DNA from: Salinarimonadaceae bacterium
GTDB lineage: Bacteria > Pseudomonadota > Alphaproteobacteria > Rhizobiales > Beijerinckiaceae
NCBI GenBank assembly: GCA_007693435.1
Contig: REDO01000117.1
Coordinates: 1 to 33,765 of the forward strand
Length of the DNA: 33,765 nucleotides
Reading direction: 5' to 3'
Below are positions 23,768 to 30,918 of this stretch, in pieces. The notes under the pieces were generated by a model. It ran no database searches. It was given only the letters and a program-made list of their open reading frames with translations, and was not told the origin of the DNA. The position numbers and the translations under genes were made by a program. Position 1 is the stretch's first letter, and each line of letters begins with the position of its first letter.

Positions 23768-23875
23768 TGACGTCGTCACCCTATTTCACATAACCACCTG
23801 TGAATATTTACGTCATATCTAAACCCGGCGGATTAGTTTACTGTTGACCTGATAAAGAGGGGAAACAGCAGGCCG
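23768..23875 (+). promoter_or_regulatory. LysR gene upstream region with dyads
   Basis: This 108-bp AT-richer gap holds two perfect dyads: TGACG-T-CGTCA (23768-23778) and TTCACA-N8-TGTGAA (23785-23804). The second contains the T-N11-A style interrupted symmetry of LysR-type boxes and could be an autoregulatory site. A TTGACC at 23844-23849 is too near the ATG to serve as a -35 box for this gene. No convincing promoter pair was picked out. Confidence 0.45.
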
Positions 23876-24856
23876 ATGGAAATTCGCCAACTGCGATACT
23901 TTATTTCCGTCGCGGAGATGGGGTCGTTCTCTCGCGCAGCCGATCATCTGCGCGTCGCCCAATCCGCCCTCAGTCGCCAGATCCAGGCCCTGGAAAAGGA
24001 ACTCAGCGTCACGCTGCTGCTGCGCAACCGACGCGGGCTCCAATTGACGGAAGCGGGCTGCGCCCTGCTCAACCGAGCCCAGTCCGTGCTCGACCAGCTC
24101 CAGATGGTGCGCTCGGAAGTCCAGGTCCATGCCAACGTTCCGAAGGGTTCGCTGCGCTTGGCGGTGCTGCCCTCCACCGGCGAATTCCTGATGCCGCGCG
24201 TGATCAGCAGGTTTCGCCGGCTCTATCCCGACGTTCATATCCATCTCCGCTCCGGCTTCAGCGGCTATATTCAGGATTGGCTGAACGACGATCAAATCGA
24301 CATGGGCATGATGCACAGCCCGTGGACTGGCAGCAACCTGATCGCAGAGCAGCTGGCGATCGGGAGCATGGTCGTCGCATTGCCGATTCCCAGCGCGATG
24401 CAGCGCCTGAAAATGCCGATCAAGCCGGTCTACGACGTGACCGATCTCGCCCGGATGCCGTTGATCCTGCCGAGTCCGGCGCAGGCGCAGCGCATTCTGA
24501 TCGATCGTCAGGCTCTGGCTTTCGGCTTCACGCCCAATGTCATTCTGGAGGTCGACAATATCAGCATCATCAAGGCGCTGGTGCAGGAGGGCGAGGGCTG
24601 CACCGTGATCGCGTACAGCGCGCTACATACGGAGGTCAAAAAAGGCCACCTGCGCATCGCGCCCCTGGCCAAGCCCGGCATTTCGGCGGATATGGCGATC
24701 GTCACGCGCAACGACCGCCCGGTCACCGCGGCCATGCGCCAGATGATCAAGACCATCAAGGAAGAATTGCGCGCCGTCGCCGGCGAAGGCGGATGGCCGG
24801 AGGAATACTTCGAACTCGTGAAGCGACCTCAACCGGATCCGCACCACGAGCCTTGA
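23876..24856 (+). CDS. LysR family transcriptional regulator
   Basis: This 326-residue LTTR has its helix-turn-helix at about residues 16-45 (GSFSRAADHLRVAQSALSRQ) and a linker helix to about 85. A periplasmic-binding-protein-like effector domain runs from 93 to 300 (GSLRLAVLPSTGEF onward). It is most like the CbbR/CatM class in length. Unlike many LysR genes it is not divergent from its likely targets: it stands in the same direction between the ABC operon and the thiolase/DUF35 operon. It could control either, with the downstream operon the more likely target. The inducer is unknown. Confidence 0.93.
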   Translation: MEIRQLRYFISVAEMGSFSRAADHLRVAQSALSRQIQALEKELSVTLLLRNRRGLQLTEAGCALLNRAQSVLDQLQMVRSEVQVHANVPKGSLRLAVLPSTGEFLMPRVISRFRRLYPDVHIHLRSGFSGYIQDWLNDDQIDMGMMHSPWTGSNLIAEQLAIGSMVVALPIPSAMQRLKMPIKPVYDVTDLARMPLILPSPAQAQRILIDRQALAFGFTPNVILEVDNISIIKALVQEGEGCTVIAYSALHTEVKKGHLRIAPLAKPGISADMAIVTRNDRPVTAAMRQMIKTIKEELRAVAGEGGWPEEYFELVKRPQPDPHHEP

Positions 24857-25159
24857 GACAGGCCGTCGTTCTTATCTCGCAGCGGCATGCAGGTTATCTC
24901 GATTTGGCGGCTTGGCCCCGGCGCGGCACCCGCTATCGTCGATTCAACCGTCGATGACGATGAAGAATGGGTCGGGCCGCACGCCGGGCGTGCGGTCAAT
25001 TCCGGCCCGGGGAGGAAGCATGACCATGCCTTGCGGAACCGCAGGCGAGGCTCTTGCCGTGGCGATGCTCGACGCTGTGCTGGCGTCCGGCCCGTCGCCA
25101 CGAAATGCGGCCGGGAGCGCATCTGTCCACGATCGGCGTTCGGGCGGAGGAGCGCGGCG
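24857..25159 (+). promoter_or_regulatory. Region upstream of the thiolase/DUF35 operon
   Basis: These 303 bp separate the LysR gene from the first thiolase-like gene. They hold a perfect 9+1+9 palindrome, CCGCACGCC-G-GGCGTGCGG (24977-24995), which could be an operator or a LysR transcript-end hairpin (no T-run follows). From 25020 there is also a short open frame with a strong ribosome-binding site, listed separately. I do not see a clear -35/-10 pair. Confidence 0.5.
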
Positions 25160-25175
25160 ATGGACCCGCCCGTAA
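25020..25175 (+). CDS. Possible small protein or leader peptide (51 residues)
   Basis: An ATG at 25020 follows GGGGAGGAAGC, one of the best ribosome-binding sites in the window, and opens a 51-residue frame. It begins MTMPCGTAGEALAVAMLDAVL and ends in an Arg/Gly-rich tail that overlaps the next gene start by 16 bp. The first half looks like an amphipathic helix and the second half like low-complexity frame noise. It could be a real small protein, a translated leader coupling to the thiolase-like gene, or the remnant of a truncated gene. I do not recognise a family. Confidence 0.3.
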   Translation: MTMPCGTAGEALAVAMLDAVLASGPSPRNAAGSASVHDRRSGGGARRWTRP

Positions 25176-26332
25176 ACCTGCGCGACAGGACCGCGATCAT
25201 CGGGGCGGGCTCCAGCGCCTTCACCCGGACGGCCGAGAGATCGAACATCCTGCTCGCGGCGGACGCCTTCCAGGCGGCGCTTGCGGATGCGGGCCTGCGC
25301 CGGGAGGATGTCGACGGCGTCGTCAACGTGCTCGGCCGCGCTTCGGGGATCGATCTCGACGAACTCGTCGCCGGGCTGGGGATCGAATCCCGTTTCTCGA
25401 CGCAGACCTGGACGCATTCGCGCCTGATGAGCACCGCGATTCAGCATGCCTGCCTCGCCGTGGCGGCGGGGATCGCCGACGTTGTGGCCGTCTTCGTCGT
25501 GGCCGGCTATCTCAAGCCGGAAGGCACGGCCAACCGCCAGCACGAAGCGTTCCGCGGCCGCGGCGGACCGCATGGCGAAGCCCCCCATTACGGCATTCTC
25601 ACCACGATGGGCGGCGCAGCGCTCGCGACGCGCCGCTATCGCGAGCTCTACGGCCTGACCGACGAGCAGCAGGGAATGCTCTCCGTGACGTTGCGGCGCC
25701 ACGCTTCCCTCAATCCGGCGGCCACGATGCGCAAGCCGATCACGTTGGACGATTATCGCGCCTCGCCGTTTCTCGTCGATCCGCTGCGTCTATACGACGT
25801 CGGTCCCAACACCGAAGGCGCCTGCTGCATTCTCGTCACCCGCGCCGGGCGCGCCGCAGACGCGCCGGGCAAGCCCGTCTACGTCTCGGGCTTTCAGGGC
25901 ATGGCCATGGGACCGAGCGAATTCGTCTTCTCCCGCCCGGGCCTCGGCGCCCTGCATCAACCGGCAGGGCCGTTCGAGGCGGAGCGCGACCAGATCGCTT
26001 ACCGCATGGCCGGAGTGACGCCGGCGGATATCGACGGCCTCTACACATTCGACGCATTCACCACGCTCATCCTGTTCGCGCTGGAGCGCTTCGGATTCTG
26101 CGCCGCCGGCGAGGCGGGCGCATTCGTCGCCGAAGGCGGGATCGCGCTCGGCGGGCGGCTTCCGGTGAACACCAACGGCGGCATTCATTCCGAGGCGCAC
26201 GTTTCCGGCGCCAATTGCGTCGTCGAGATGGTCCGCCAGCTGCGCGGCGAGTGCGGCGAGCGCCAGATCGCGGATGCGCGGATCCTGCAATGGGGCGACT
26301 GCTTCGGCGACGCCCTGATCCTGAGGAACTGA
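25160..26332 (+). CDS. Thiolase-like protein lacking the catalytic Cys (partner of DUF35)
   Basis: This 390-residue thiolase-fold protein of the SCP-x/lipid-transfer/Ltp class acts with a DUF35 partner encoded 3 bp downstream. Where thiolases carry the acyl-accepting Cys it reads TWTHSRLMSTAIQHACLA (about 83-100), with no Cys at the right place. The C-terminal signature LPVNTNGGIHSEAHVSG ends in H347, aligned with the thiolase GHP histidine. F297 (YTFDAF) replaces the Tyr seen in retro-aldolases such as Ltp2. It is therefore neither a standard thiolase nor a clear Ltp2-type aldolase. A frame extends back to 24887, but ATG 25160, nine bases after GGAGG, begins the conserved region. It is the first main gene of the operon. 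Confidence 0.88.
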   Translation: MDPPVNLRDRTAIIGAGSSAFTRTAERSNILLAADAFQAALADAGLRREDVDGVVNVLGRASGIDLDELVAGLGIESRFSTQTWTHSRLMSTAIQHACLAVAAGIADVVAVFVVAGYLKPEGTANRQHEAFRGRGGPHGEAPHYGILTTMGGAALATRRYRELYGLTDEQQGMLSVTLRRHASLNPAATMRKPITLDDYRASPFLVDPLRLYDVGPNTEGACCILVTRAGRAADAPGKPVYVSGFQGMAMGPSEFVFSRPGLGALHQPAGPFEAERDQIAYRMAGVTPADIDGLYTFDAFTTLILFALERFGFCAAGEAGAFVAEGGIALGGRLPVNTNGGIHSEAHVSGANCVVEMVRQLRGECGERQIADARILQWGDCFGDALILRN

Positions 26333-26335
26333 GCC

Positions 26336-26752
26336 GTGAGCGTCGCCCCTCTCCTCCCGACCATCACCGACGAAAACCGGCCCTTCTGGGACGCGGCCCG
26401 CGCCGGCCGGTTCCGCATGCAACGATGCTCGCATTGCGCGACGCTGCGCCCGTCGCCCTCCGACATCTGCCCGCATTGCCTGAGCGAGGAATTCGCCTGG
26501 GTCGATCTCTCCGGTCGCGGCGCCGTCAGCAGCTGGTGCGTCTACCACCGCGCCTTCCATCCCGCCTTCAAGGAGCGCGTGCCCTACACGATCCTGCAGG
26601 TCGATCTCGACGAGGGGGTCCGCTTCGTCGCGCCGCTCGCCGGCGGCGGCGTGCGGCCGCTGAAACTGGGAATGCGCGTGCGCGTGGTCTTCGAGGAGGC
26701 CGCGGAGGACGTCGTATTGCCGGTCTTCGCGCTCGAGGAGGACGTCGTATGA
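26336..26752 (+). CDS. DUF35 zinc-ribbon/OB-fold protein, first copy
   Basis: This 138-residue DUF35 protein has a rubredoxin-like zinc ribbon with C31-x2-C34 and C45-x2-C48 (CSHC and CPHC), then an OB-fold (about 55-130) with VPYTILQVDLDEGVRFVAPL. DUF35 proteins bind the acyl-CoA and form complexes with thiolase-like enzymes, as in Ltp2-ChsH2 and the archaeal thiolase/HMG-CoA-synthase complexes. The N-terminal ENRPFWDAARAGRFRMQRC is the usual helical hairpin. The start is a GTG 3 bp after the thiolase-like stop. The stop overlaps the MmgE/PrpD start by 4 bp. It is presumably the partner of the protein at 25160-26332. Confidence 0.92.
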   Translation: MSVAPLLPTITDENRPFWDAARAGRFRMQRCSHCATLRPSPSDICPHCLSEEFAWVDLSGRGAVSSWCVYHRAFHPAFKERVPYTILQVDLDEGVRFVAPLAGGGVRPLKLGMRVRVVFEEAAEDVVLPVFALEEDVV

Positions 26753-28167
26753 CCCTGATCCATGCCCTCGCCGAGTTCACCTCCGGCCTTTCCGCCGATC
26801 GGCTGCCTGCTCCGGTCGTCGAGCGCGCCAAACTTTGCCTGCTCGACTATATCGGCGTCGGCCTCCAGTCCGACCGCTACGGCACGGCCAGCACGCGAAG
26901 GGGGACGCAGGAGCTTCTCGCCGTGCTGCGGGCCGAAGGCGCGAGCGGCGACAGCATCGTGCTGGGGCGACCCGAACGTCTCACGCCGTCGAACGCGGTG
27001 CTCGTCAACGCCTACCTGGGGCAGTCCACCTCTCTCGACGACACGGCCGTGCGCTCGATGGCGCATGTCGCCTGCGCGGTCGTTCCCACGATCCTCGCCT
27101 TCGCGGGACCGGCGAAGGCCGACGGCCGTGAGATGATCGCGGCGATCGTCGCGGGATACGAGGCGATGATCCGCGTCGGGCGCGCGGTCATGCCGGGGCT
27201 CGCCAAGCGCGGATTCCACGTCACGGCGCTGACGGCGCCGTTCGGCGCGGCCGCCGCCGCCGCGCGGCTGATGCAGCTCGACGCGACGAAGACCGCTTCG
27301 GCTTTCGGGATCGCCGGCAATCTCGGATCGGGCGTCCAGGAGGCGCTGTTCCGTTCCTATGCGGCGGGAAAATACGCCGTCGGGCGCAGCGCGCAGGCGG
27401 GCGTGCTGGGCGCGCTTCTCGCCCGCGAGGGAATGGCCGGCGCGCCGGCTTTTCTGGAGGGCCCCGAGGGGTTCTTGCGGGCGATGTCGGACGAGGTCTT
27501 CCCGCATCTCGTCACGGACACACTCGGCGAGGAATTCGAGATCGCCGATATCGGCTTCAAGTTCCATTCCGGATGTCGGCACTGGCACGCGGCGGTCGAC
27601 GCCATCGAGGACATACGCGGCGAGCGCCCCTTCGCGCCGGCCGATATCGAAGCCATCCACGTCGAGACCTACGGCGAAGCCCTGCGGATGAACATCGATC
27701 ACCCCGGGAGCGGGGACGAGGCGAGGCTGTGCACGCCTTTCGCCATCGCCCAAAGCCTGCTCGGCGAGAAGATCATCGCCGGCGACGTCTTCAGCGACGA
27801 GCAATTGCAGCGCGACGACGTCCGGGCGCTGATGGAGCGGGTGACGCATTCGCTCAATCCGGAATTCGAGAGGCGCTACCCGCTCGACTGGCCCGTGGCC
27901 GTCGCCGTCACCTTACGCGACGGCGATGTTTTGCGCGCGGCGCGCGATCGCCCGCAGGGCGAGCCGGGAAATACGCCTCCGGCCTCCGTCATCGCCAAGT
28001 TCGTCGACATGGCCGGCGGAAAGCTCGGCGAGGAGCGGACGCAGGCGGCTTTGCGCTTCGTGCGCGGACTGGAAGACGCCGAGGATATCGGGCCCATGCT
28101 CGCCATCCTCTCCGATCGGGCCTCTGCCCCAACCAGGGAGGAATCACGAAATGACGCTCTTGCGTGA
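26749..28167 (+). CDS. MmgE/PrpD family protein
   Basis: This 472-residue protein belongs to the MmgE/PrpD superfamily (2-methylcitrate dehydratase, iminodisuccinate epimerase, cis-aconitate decarboxylase relatives). The all-helical N-terminal domain (about 1-270) contains LCLLDYIGVGLQS, STSLDDTAVRSMAHVACAVVPTILAF (partial DD motif) and AGNLGSGVQEALFRSYAAGKYAVGRSAQAG. The small domain has FKFHSGCRHWHAAVDAI near 276-292. Some normally basic active-site residues are hard to place by eye, so dehydration, epimerisation or decarboxylation all remain possible. The open frame runs back to 25054 as a shadow, and ATG 26749 overlaps the DUF35 stop by 4 bp. Its C-terminus overlaps the next gene by 17 bp and contains that gene's GGGAGG site. 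Confidence 0.9.
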   Translation: MTLIHALAEFTSGLSADRLPAPVVERAKLCLLDYIGVGLQSDRYGTASTRRGTQELLAVLRAEGASGDSIVLGRPERLTPSNAVLVNAYLGQSTSLDDTAVRSMAHVACAVVPTILAFAGPAKADGREMIAAIVAGYEAMIRVGRAVMPGLAKRGFHVTALTAPFGAAAAAARLMQLDATKTASAFGIAGNLGSGVQEALFRSYAAGKYAVGRSAQAGVLGALLAREGMAGAPAFLEGPEGFLRAMSDEVFPHLVTDTLGEEFEIADIGFKFHSGCRHWHAAVDAIEDIRGERPFAPADIEAIHVETYGEALRMNIDHPGSGDEARLCTPFAIAQSLLGEKIIAGDVFSDEQLQRDDVRALMERVTHSLNPEFERRYPLDWPVAVAVTLRDGDVLRAARDRPQGEPGNTPPASVIAKFVDMAGGKLGEERTQAALRFVRGLEDAEDIGPMLAILSDRASAPTREESRNDALA

Positions 28168-29257
28168 CGAGATCGCGGTCGTCGGGATCGCCAACGGGCC
28201 GTTCGGGAGTTTCCCGGAATATGACGATTACGCCCAGATGGCGATCGCCTTCAAGGCGGCGCTCGACGATGCGGGTCTGGAGAAGAACCAGATCGACGGC
28301 CTGATAACCCATCGGCTCGGGCTCTACACCCGGGCGGCGGAGGTTCTCGGGATCAATCCCGATTACGCGGTGCCGCTGCTGCGCCACGGTCGCATGTCCG
28401 GCGTGGCGATCCAGAACGGCGTCGCCGCCCTGCTCACGGGCCAGGCGAAATACGTCGCCCTCGTTTACGGCAACAACGGCCGCAGCGTGCGCGATCTCTA
28501 CGGCGGCGGCGGCGGATTGTGGGCGCCGTTCGGGATGAGTTCGCCCGGCGCCGAGCACGCGCTGCTCTACGAGCGCTACCGGCAAAAATACGCCGTCACG
28601 CCCGAGAAGCTCGCGACGGTCTCGCTGACGTTGCGCGAACACGCCCGGCTGAACCCGGAAGCCGTGATGCAGAAGCCGCTGACCCTCGATGATTACATGA
28701 ACGCGCGTTTCATCGTCGAGCCCCTGCGGCTGTTCGACTATTGCCTGATCAACGACGGCGCCGTGGTGATGATCCTCACGACGAAAGACCGGGCGAAGGA
28801 TCTCAAACAGCCGCCCGTGTACATCTCCGGAGTCAGCACCGCCACGGACCTCGCCAATGTCTCGACGCCGCCGAGGGGCTACTGGCGCGAGGCGATGGCG
28901 CATAACGCCGAGCGCGTCTACCCGATGGCGGGCATCGACCGCGAAGACCTCTCCGGCTTGATGATCTACGACAATTTCGCCCCGAACATCCTCTATTCGC
29001 TCGAAGGATACGGTTTCTGCAAGGAAGGCGAGGCGCCCGATTTCATCCAGGGCGGGCGGATCGCTCTGGGCGGCGATCTGCCGGTCAACACCAGCGGCGG
29101 GCACCTCTCCGAGAGCTACATGCAGGGCTGGGCGCTCAACACGGAAGCGGTCCGCCAGCTCCGTCATCAATGCGGGAAACGGCAGATCAAGGACGCGAAG
29201 GCGATCCAGTACATCTGCTCCGCCGCGATCTGCTCCTCGATCATCTATCGGAGGTGA
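28151..29257 (+). CDS. Thiolase-like protein with Ltp2-type retro-aldolase residues
   Basis: This 368-residue thiolase-fold protein is the second of the operon. No acyl-Cys is present: the region reads LLRHGRMSGVAIQNGVAALL. Instead it has Y273 (MIYDNFAPN) and Y323 (GGHLSESYMQG), 50 residues apart. That is the spacing of the catalytic Tyr294/Tyr344 pair I recall for the steroid side-chain retro-aldolase Ltp2. A C-C cleaving aldolase acting on a beta-hydroxyacyl-CoA with the DUF35 partner 4 bp downstream is therefore a fair prediction. The other thiolase-like protein of the operon has Phe and His at these sites. ATG 28151 is chosen over the shadow frame from 27926, because GGGAGGAA precedes it. 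The substrate need not be a steroid. Confidence 0.89.
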   Translation: MTLLRDEIAVVGIANGPFGSFPEYDDYAQMAIAFKAALDDAGLEKNQIDGLITHRLGLYTRAAEVLGINPDYAVPLLRHGRMSGVAIQNGVAALLTGQAKYVALVYGNNGRSVRDLYGGGGGLWAPFGMSSPGAEHALLYERYRQKYAVTPEKLATVSLTLREHARLNPEAVMQKPLTLDDYMNARFIVEPLRLFDYCLINDGAVVMILTTKDRAKDLKQPPVYISGVSTATDLANVSTPPRGYWREAMAHNAERVYPMAGIDREDLSGLMIYDNFAPNILYSLEGYGFCKEGEAPDFIQGGRIALGGDLPVNTSGGHLSESYMQGWALNTEAVRQLRHQCGKRQIKDAKAIQYICSAAICSSIIYRR

Positions 29258-29261
29258 GGCC

Positions 29262-29672
29262 ATGACATACGCAAAGCCGCTGCCATCGATCGACCGCTGG
29301 AACAAGCCGTTCTGGGACGCCGCCCGGCAAGGCGAACTTCAGCTCCAGACTTGCGAGGATTGCGGACACTGGTGGTTTCCGCCCGCGCCCGTCTGTCCGA
29401 GCTGCCTCTCGACGCGGGTGACGTGGAAGCGCGCCTCCGGTCGGGGGAAAATCTGGTCGCGCTGCCGCTTCCACCACATCTACGACAAGGCTTTCGCCGA
29501 CGAGGCGCCCTACAATGTCTGCATGATCGAGCTGGAGGAAGGGCCGCTCTTCATCTCGAACGTCGTCGGGGCGGCCTGGGAGGATATCGGCATCGGCGAC
29601 GCCGTGGAGGCGTGTTTCGAGAAGGCGACGGAAGAGGTGACGCTGGTCCGGTTCAAGCTCGCGGAAAAATGA
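29262..29672 (+). CDS. DUF35 zinc-ribbon/OB-fold protein, second copy
   Basis: This 136-residue DUF35 protein has the same layout as the first copy: helical hairpin WNKPFWDAARQGELQLQTC, zinc ribbon C31-x2-C34 / C45-x2-C48 (CEDC and CPSC), then an OB-fold. Outside the ribbon and the first helix the two copies differ throughout, so they are old paralogues kept with separate partners. It begins 4 bp after the second thiolase-like stop and is followed after 1 bp by the MFS gene. It is probably needed for folding and substrate access of the retro-aldolase-like partner, as shown for ChsH2 with Ltp2. Confidence 0.92.
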   Translation: MTYAKPLPSIDRWNKPFWDAARQGELQLQTCEDCGHWWFPPAPVCPSCLSTRVTWKRASGRGKIWSRCRFHHIYDKAFADEAPYNVCMIELEEGPLFISNVVGAAWEDIGIGDAVEACFEKATEEVTLVRFKLAEK

Positions 29673-29673
29673 G

Positions 29674-30918
29674 ATGACATCCGCCGCCGGGCCCGCCGTT
29701 CCATCCGGCTATCGATGGGCGATCCTGTCCGTCTTTTTTCTCGTGATGTGCCTCAGCGGCGTCGGCAATTTCATCTTTCCGGCCATCAGCACCTTCATCG
29801 CGGACGATCTCGGCCTGAGCGCGTCGCAGATCGGCATGCTGGGCGCCGCGCCGTTCTTCGGCGCGCTGCTCTTCAACCTCGTCGCCGGCTACGTCGTCGA
29901 CCGCCTCGGCGTGCGGCGCTCCGCCGCCGTCTGCGGATCGGCGCTGACGGCGTTCTTCCTGCTGTCGACGCTGACGACGCGCTTCGAAGTGCTGCTCTTC
30001 CTCGCCGTATCGCTCGGCGTCGCCATGAGCTTTCTCAACCCCCTGACGCAGAAGGGGGCCTATCTCTGGTTCCCGCCGCGAGAGTTCGGGCTCGCCGTCG
30101 GCGTCAAGCAGAGCGGCATCCCGGCCGGGTCGGCGGCGAACGCCGCCTTCCTGCCGATCATCTGCGCCATTTTCGGCTGGCAGGGCGGATTCCTGGCGGG
30201 CGCCATCGCCGCAGCCGTCATCACCATCCTGGTGGTCGGCATCTACCGCGATCCGGTACGGGCCGACGGCAAGCGGGCGCCGGTCGAGGCGCCGAAGCTG
30301 ATCCATGTGCTCGAGCCGGCGACGCGTCTCGGCCCTTTCCTGATCGGTCTGATCGGCTTCACCCACGGCGCGCTGACCATATCGGCGGTCAATTTCTTCA
30401 TTCCGGTCCTGCGCGACTTCCAGGTCGACGTGATCGTCGCCGGCGCCTATCTCGCGCTCGCGCAGTTCATCTCCGTTTTCGCGCGGCCCGTGATCGGCCT
30501 TGTGTCGGACCGTCTCGGCTCCACCGGGCGCGCGACCTTCCTCGGCGGCTACGTGGCCCTCGGGGCCGCCCTTTTCGCCCTCACGCCGCTGCTTCTCCCG
30601 TCGGCTCAGGCGCCGATCGCCCTGCTCGCGCTCGCCATAGGACTGGGGCTCGTCAATTCGTGGTCGGGCCTCTACTACGCGGCGATCAGCGAGGTGGGCG
30701 GCGCCGGGCGCGTGGGAGTCTCGACGAGCTTCGGCGCGCTGGCGAATTCGCTCGGGACCAGCACCGGTCCCGTACTCTTCGGCATCATCGCCGACCAGAC
30801 CGGCTCGTGGACTCCGGGCATGCTCATCCTCGCGGCGCTATCGATCGTTTCGGGGCTCCTTTGCGCGTCCTTCGCGCGCCGCAAACCGCAAGACCGCCCT
30901 TCCAATGAGGTTGCTTAA
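29674..30918 (+). CDS. MFS transporter, probable organic acid importer
   Basis: This 414-residue major facilitator superfamily permease has about 12 hydrophobic segments from residue 12 to 400. The loop 2-3 motif A appears as GYVVDRLGVRRSA (about 72-84) and is repeated in the second half as GLVSDRLGSTGRA (about 272-284). Location between the DUF35 gene and an acyl-CoA synthetase, with 1-bp and 0-bp gaps, argues for uptake of the acid that the synthetase activates. Export cannot be excluded. No substrate can be read from the sequence. Confidence 0.92.
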   Translation: MTSAAGPAVPSGYRWAILSVFFLVMCLSGVGNFIFPAISTFIADDLGLSASQIGMLGAAPFFGALLFNLVAGYVVDRLGVRRSAAVCGSALTAFFLLSTLTTRFEVLLFLAVSLGVAMSFLNPLTQKGAYLWFPPREFGLAVGVKQSGIPAGSAANAAFLPIICAIFGWQGGFLAGAIAAAVITILVVGIYRDPVRADGKRAPVEAPKLIHVLEPATRLGPFLIGLIGFTHGALTISAVNFFIPVLRDFQVDVIVAGAYLALAQFISVFARPVIGLVSDRLGSTGRATFLGGYVALGAALFALTPLLLPSAQAPIALLALAIGLGLVNSWSGLYYAAISEVGGAGRVGVSTSFGALANSLGTSTGPVLFGIIADQTGSWTPGMLILAALSIVSGLLCASFARRKPQDRPSNEVA

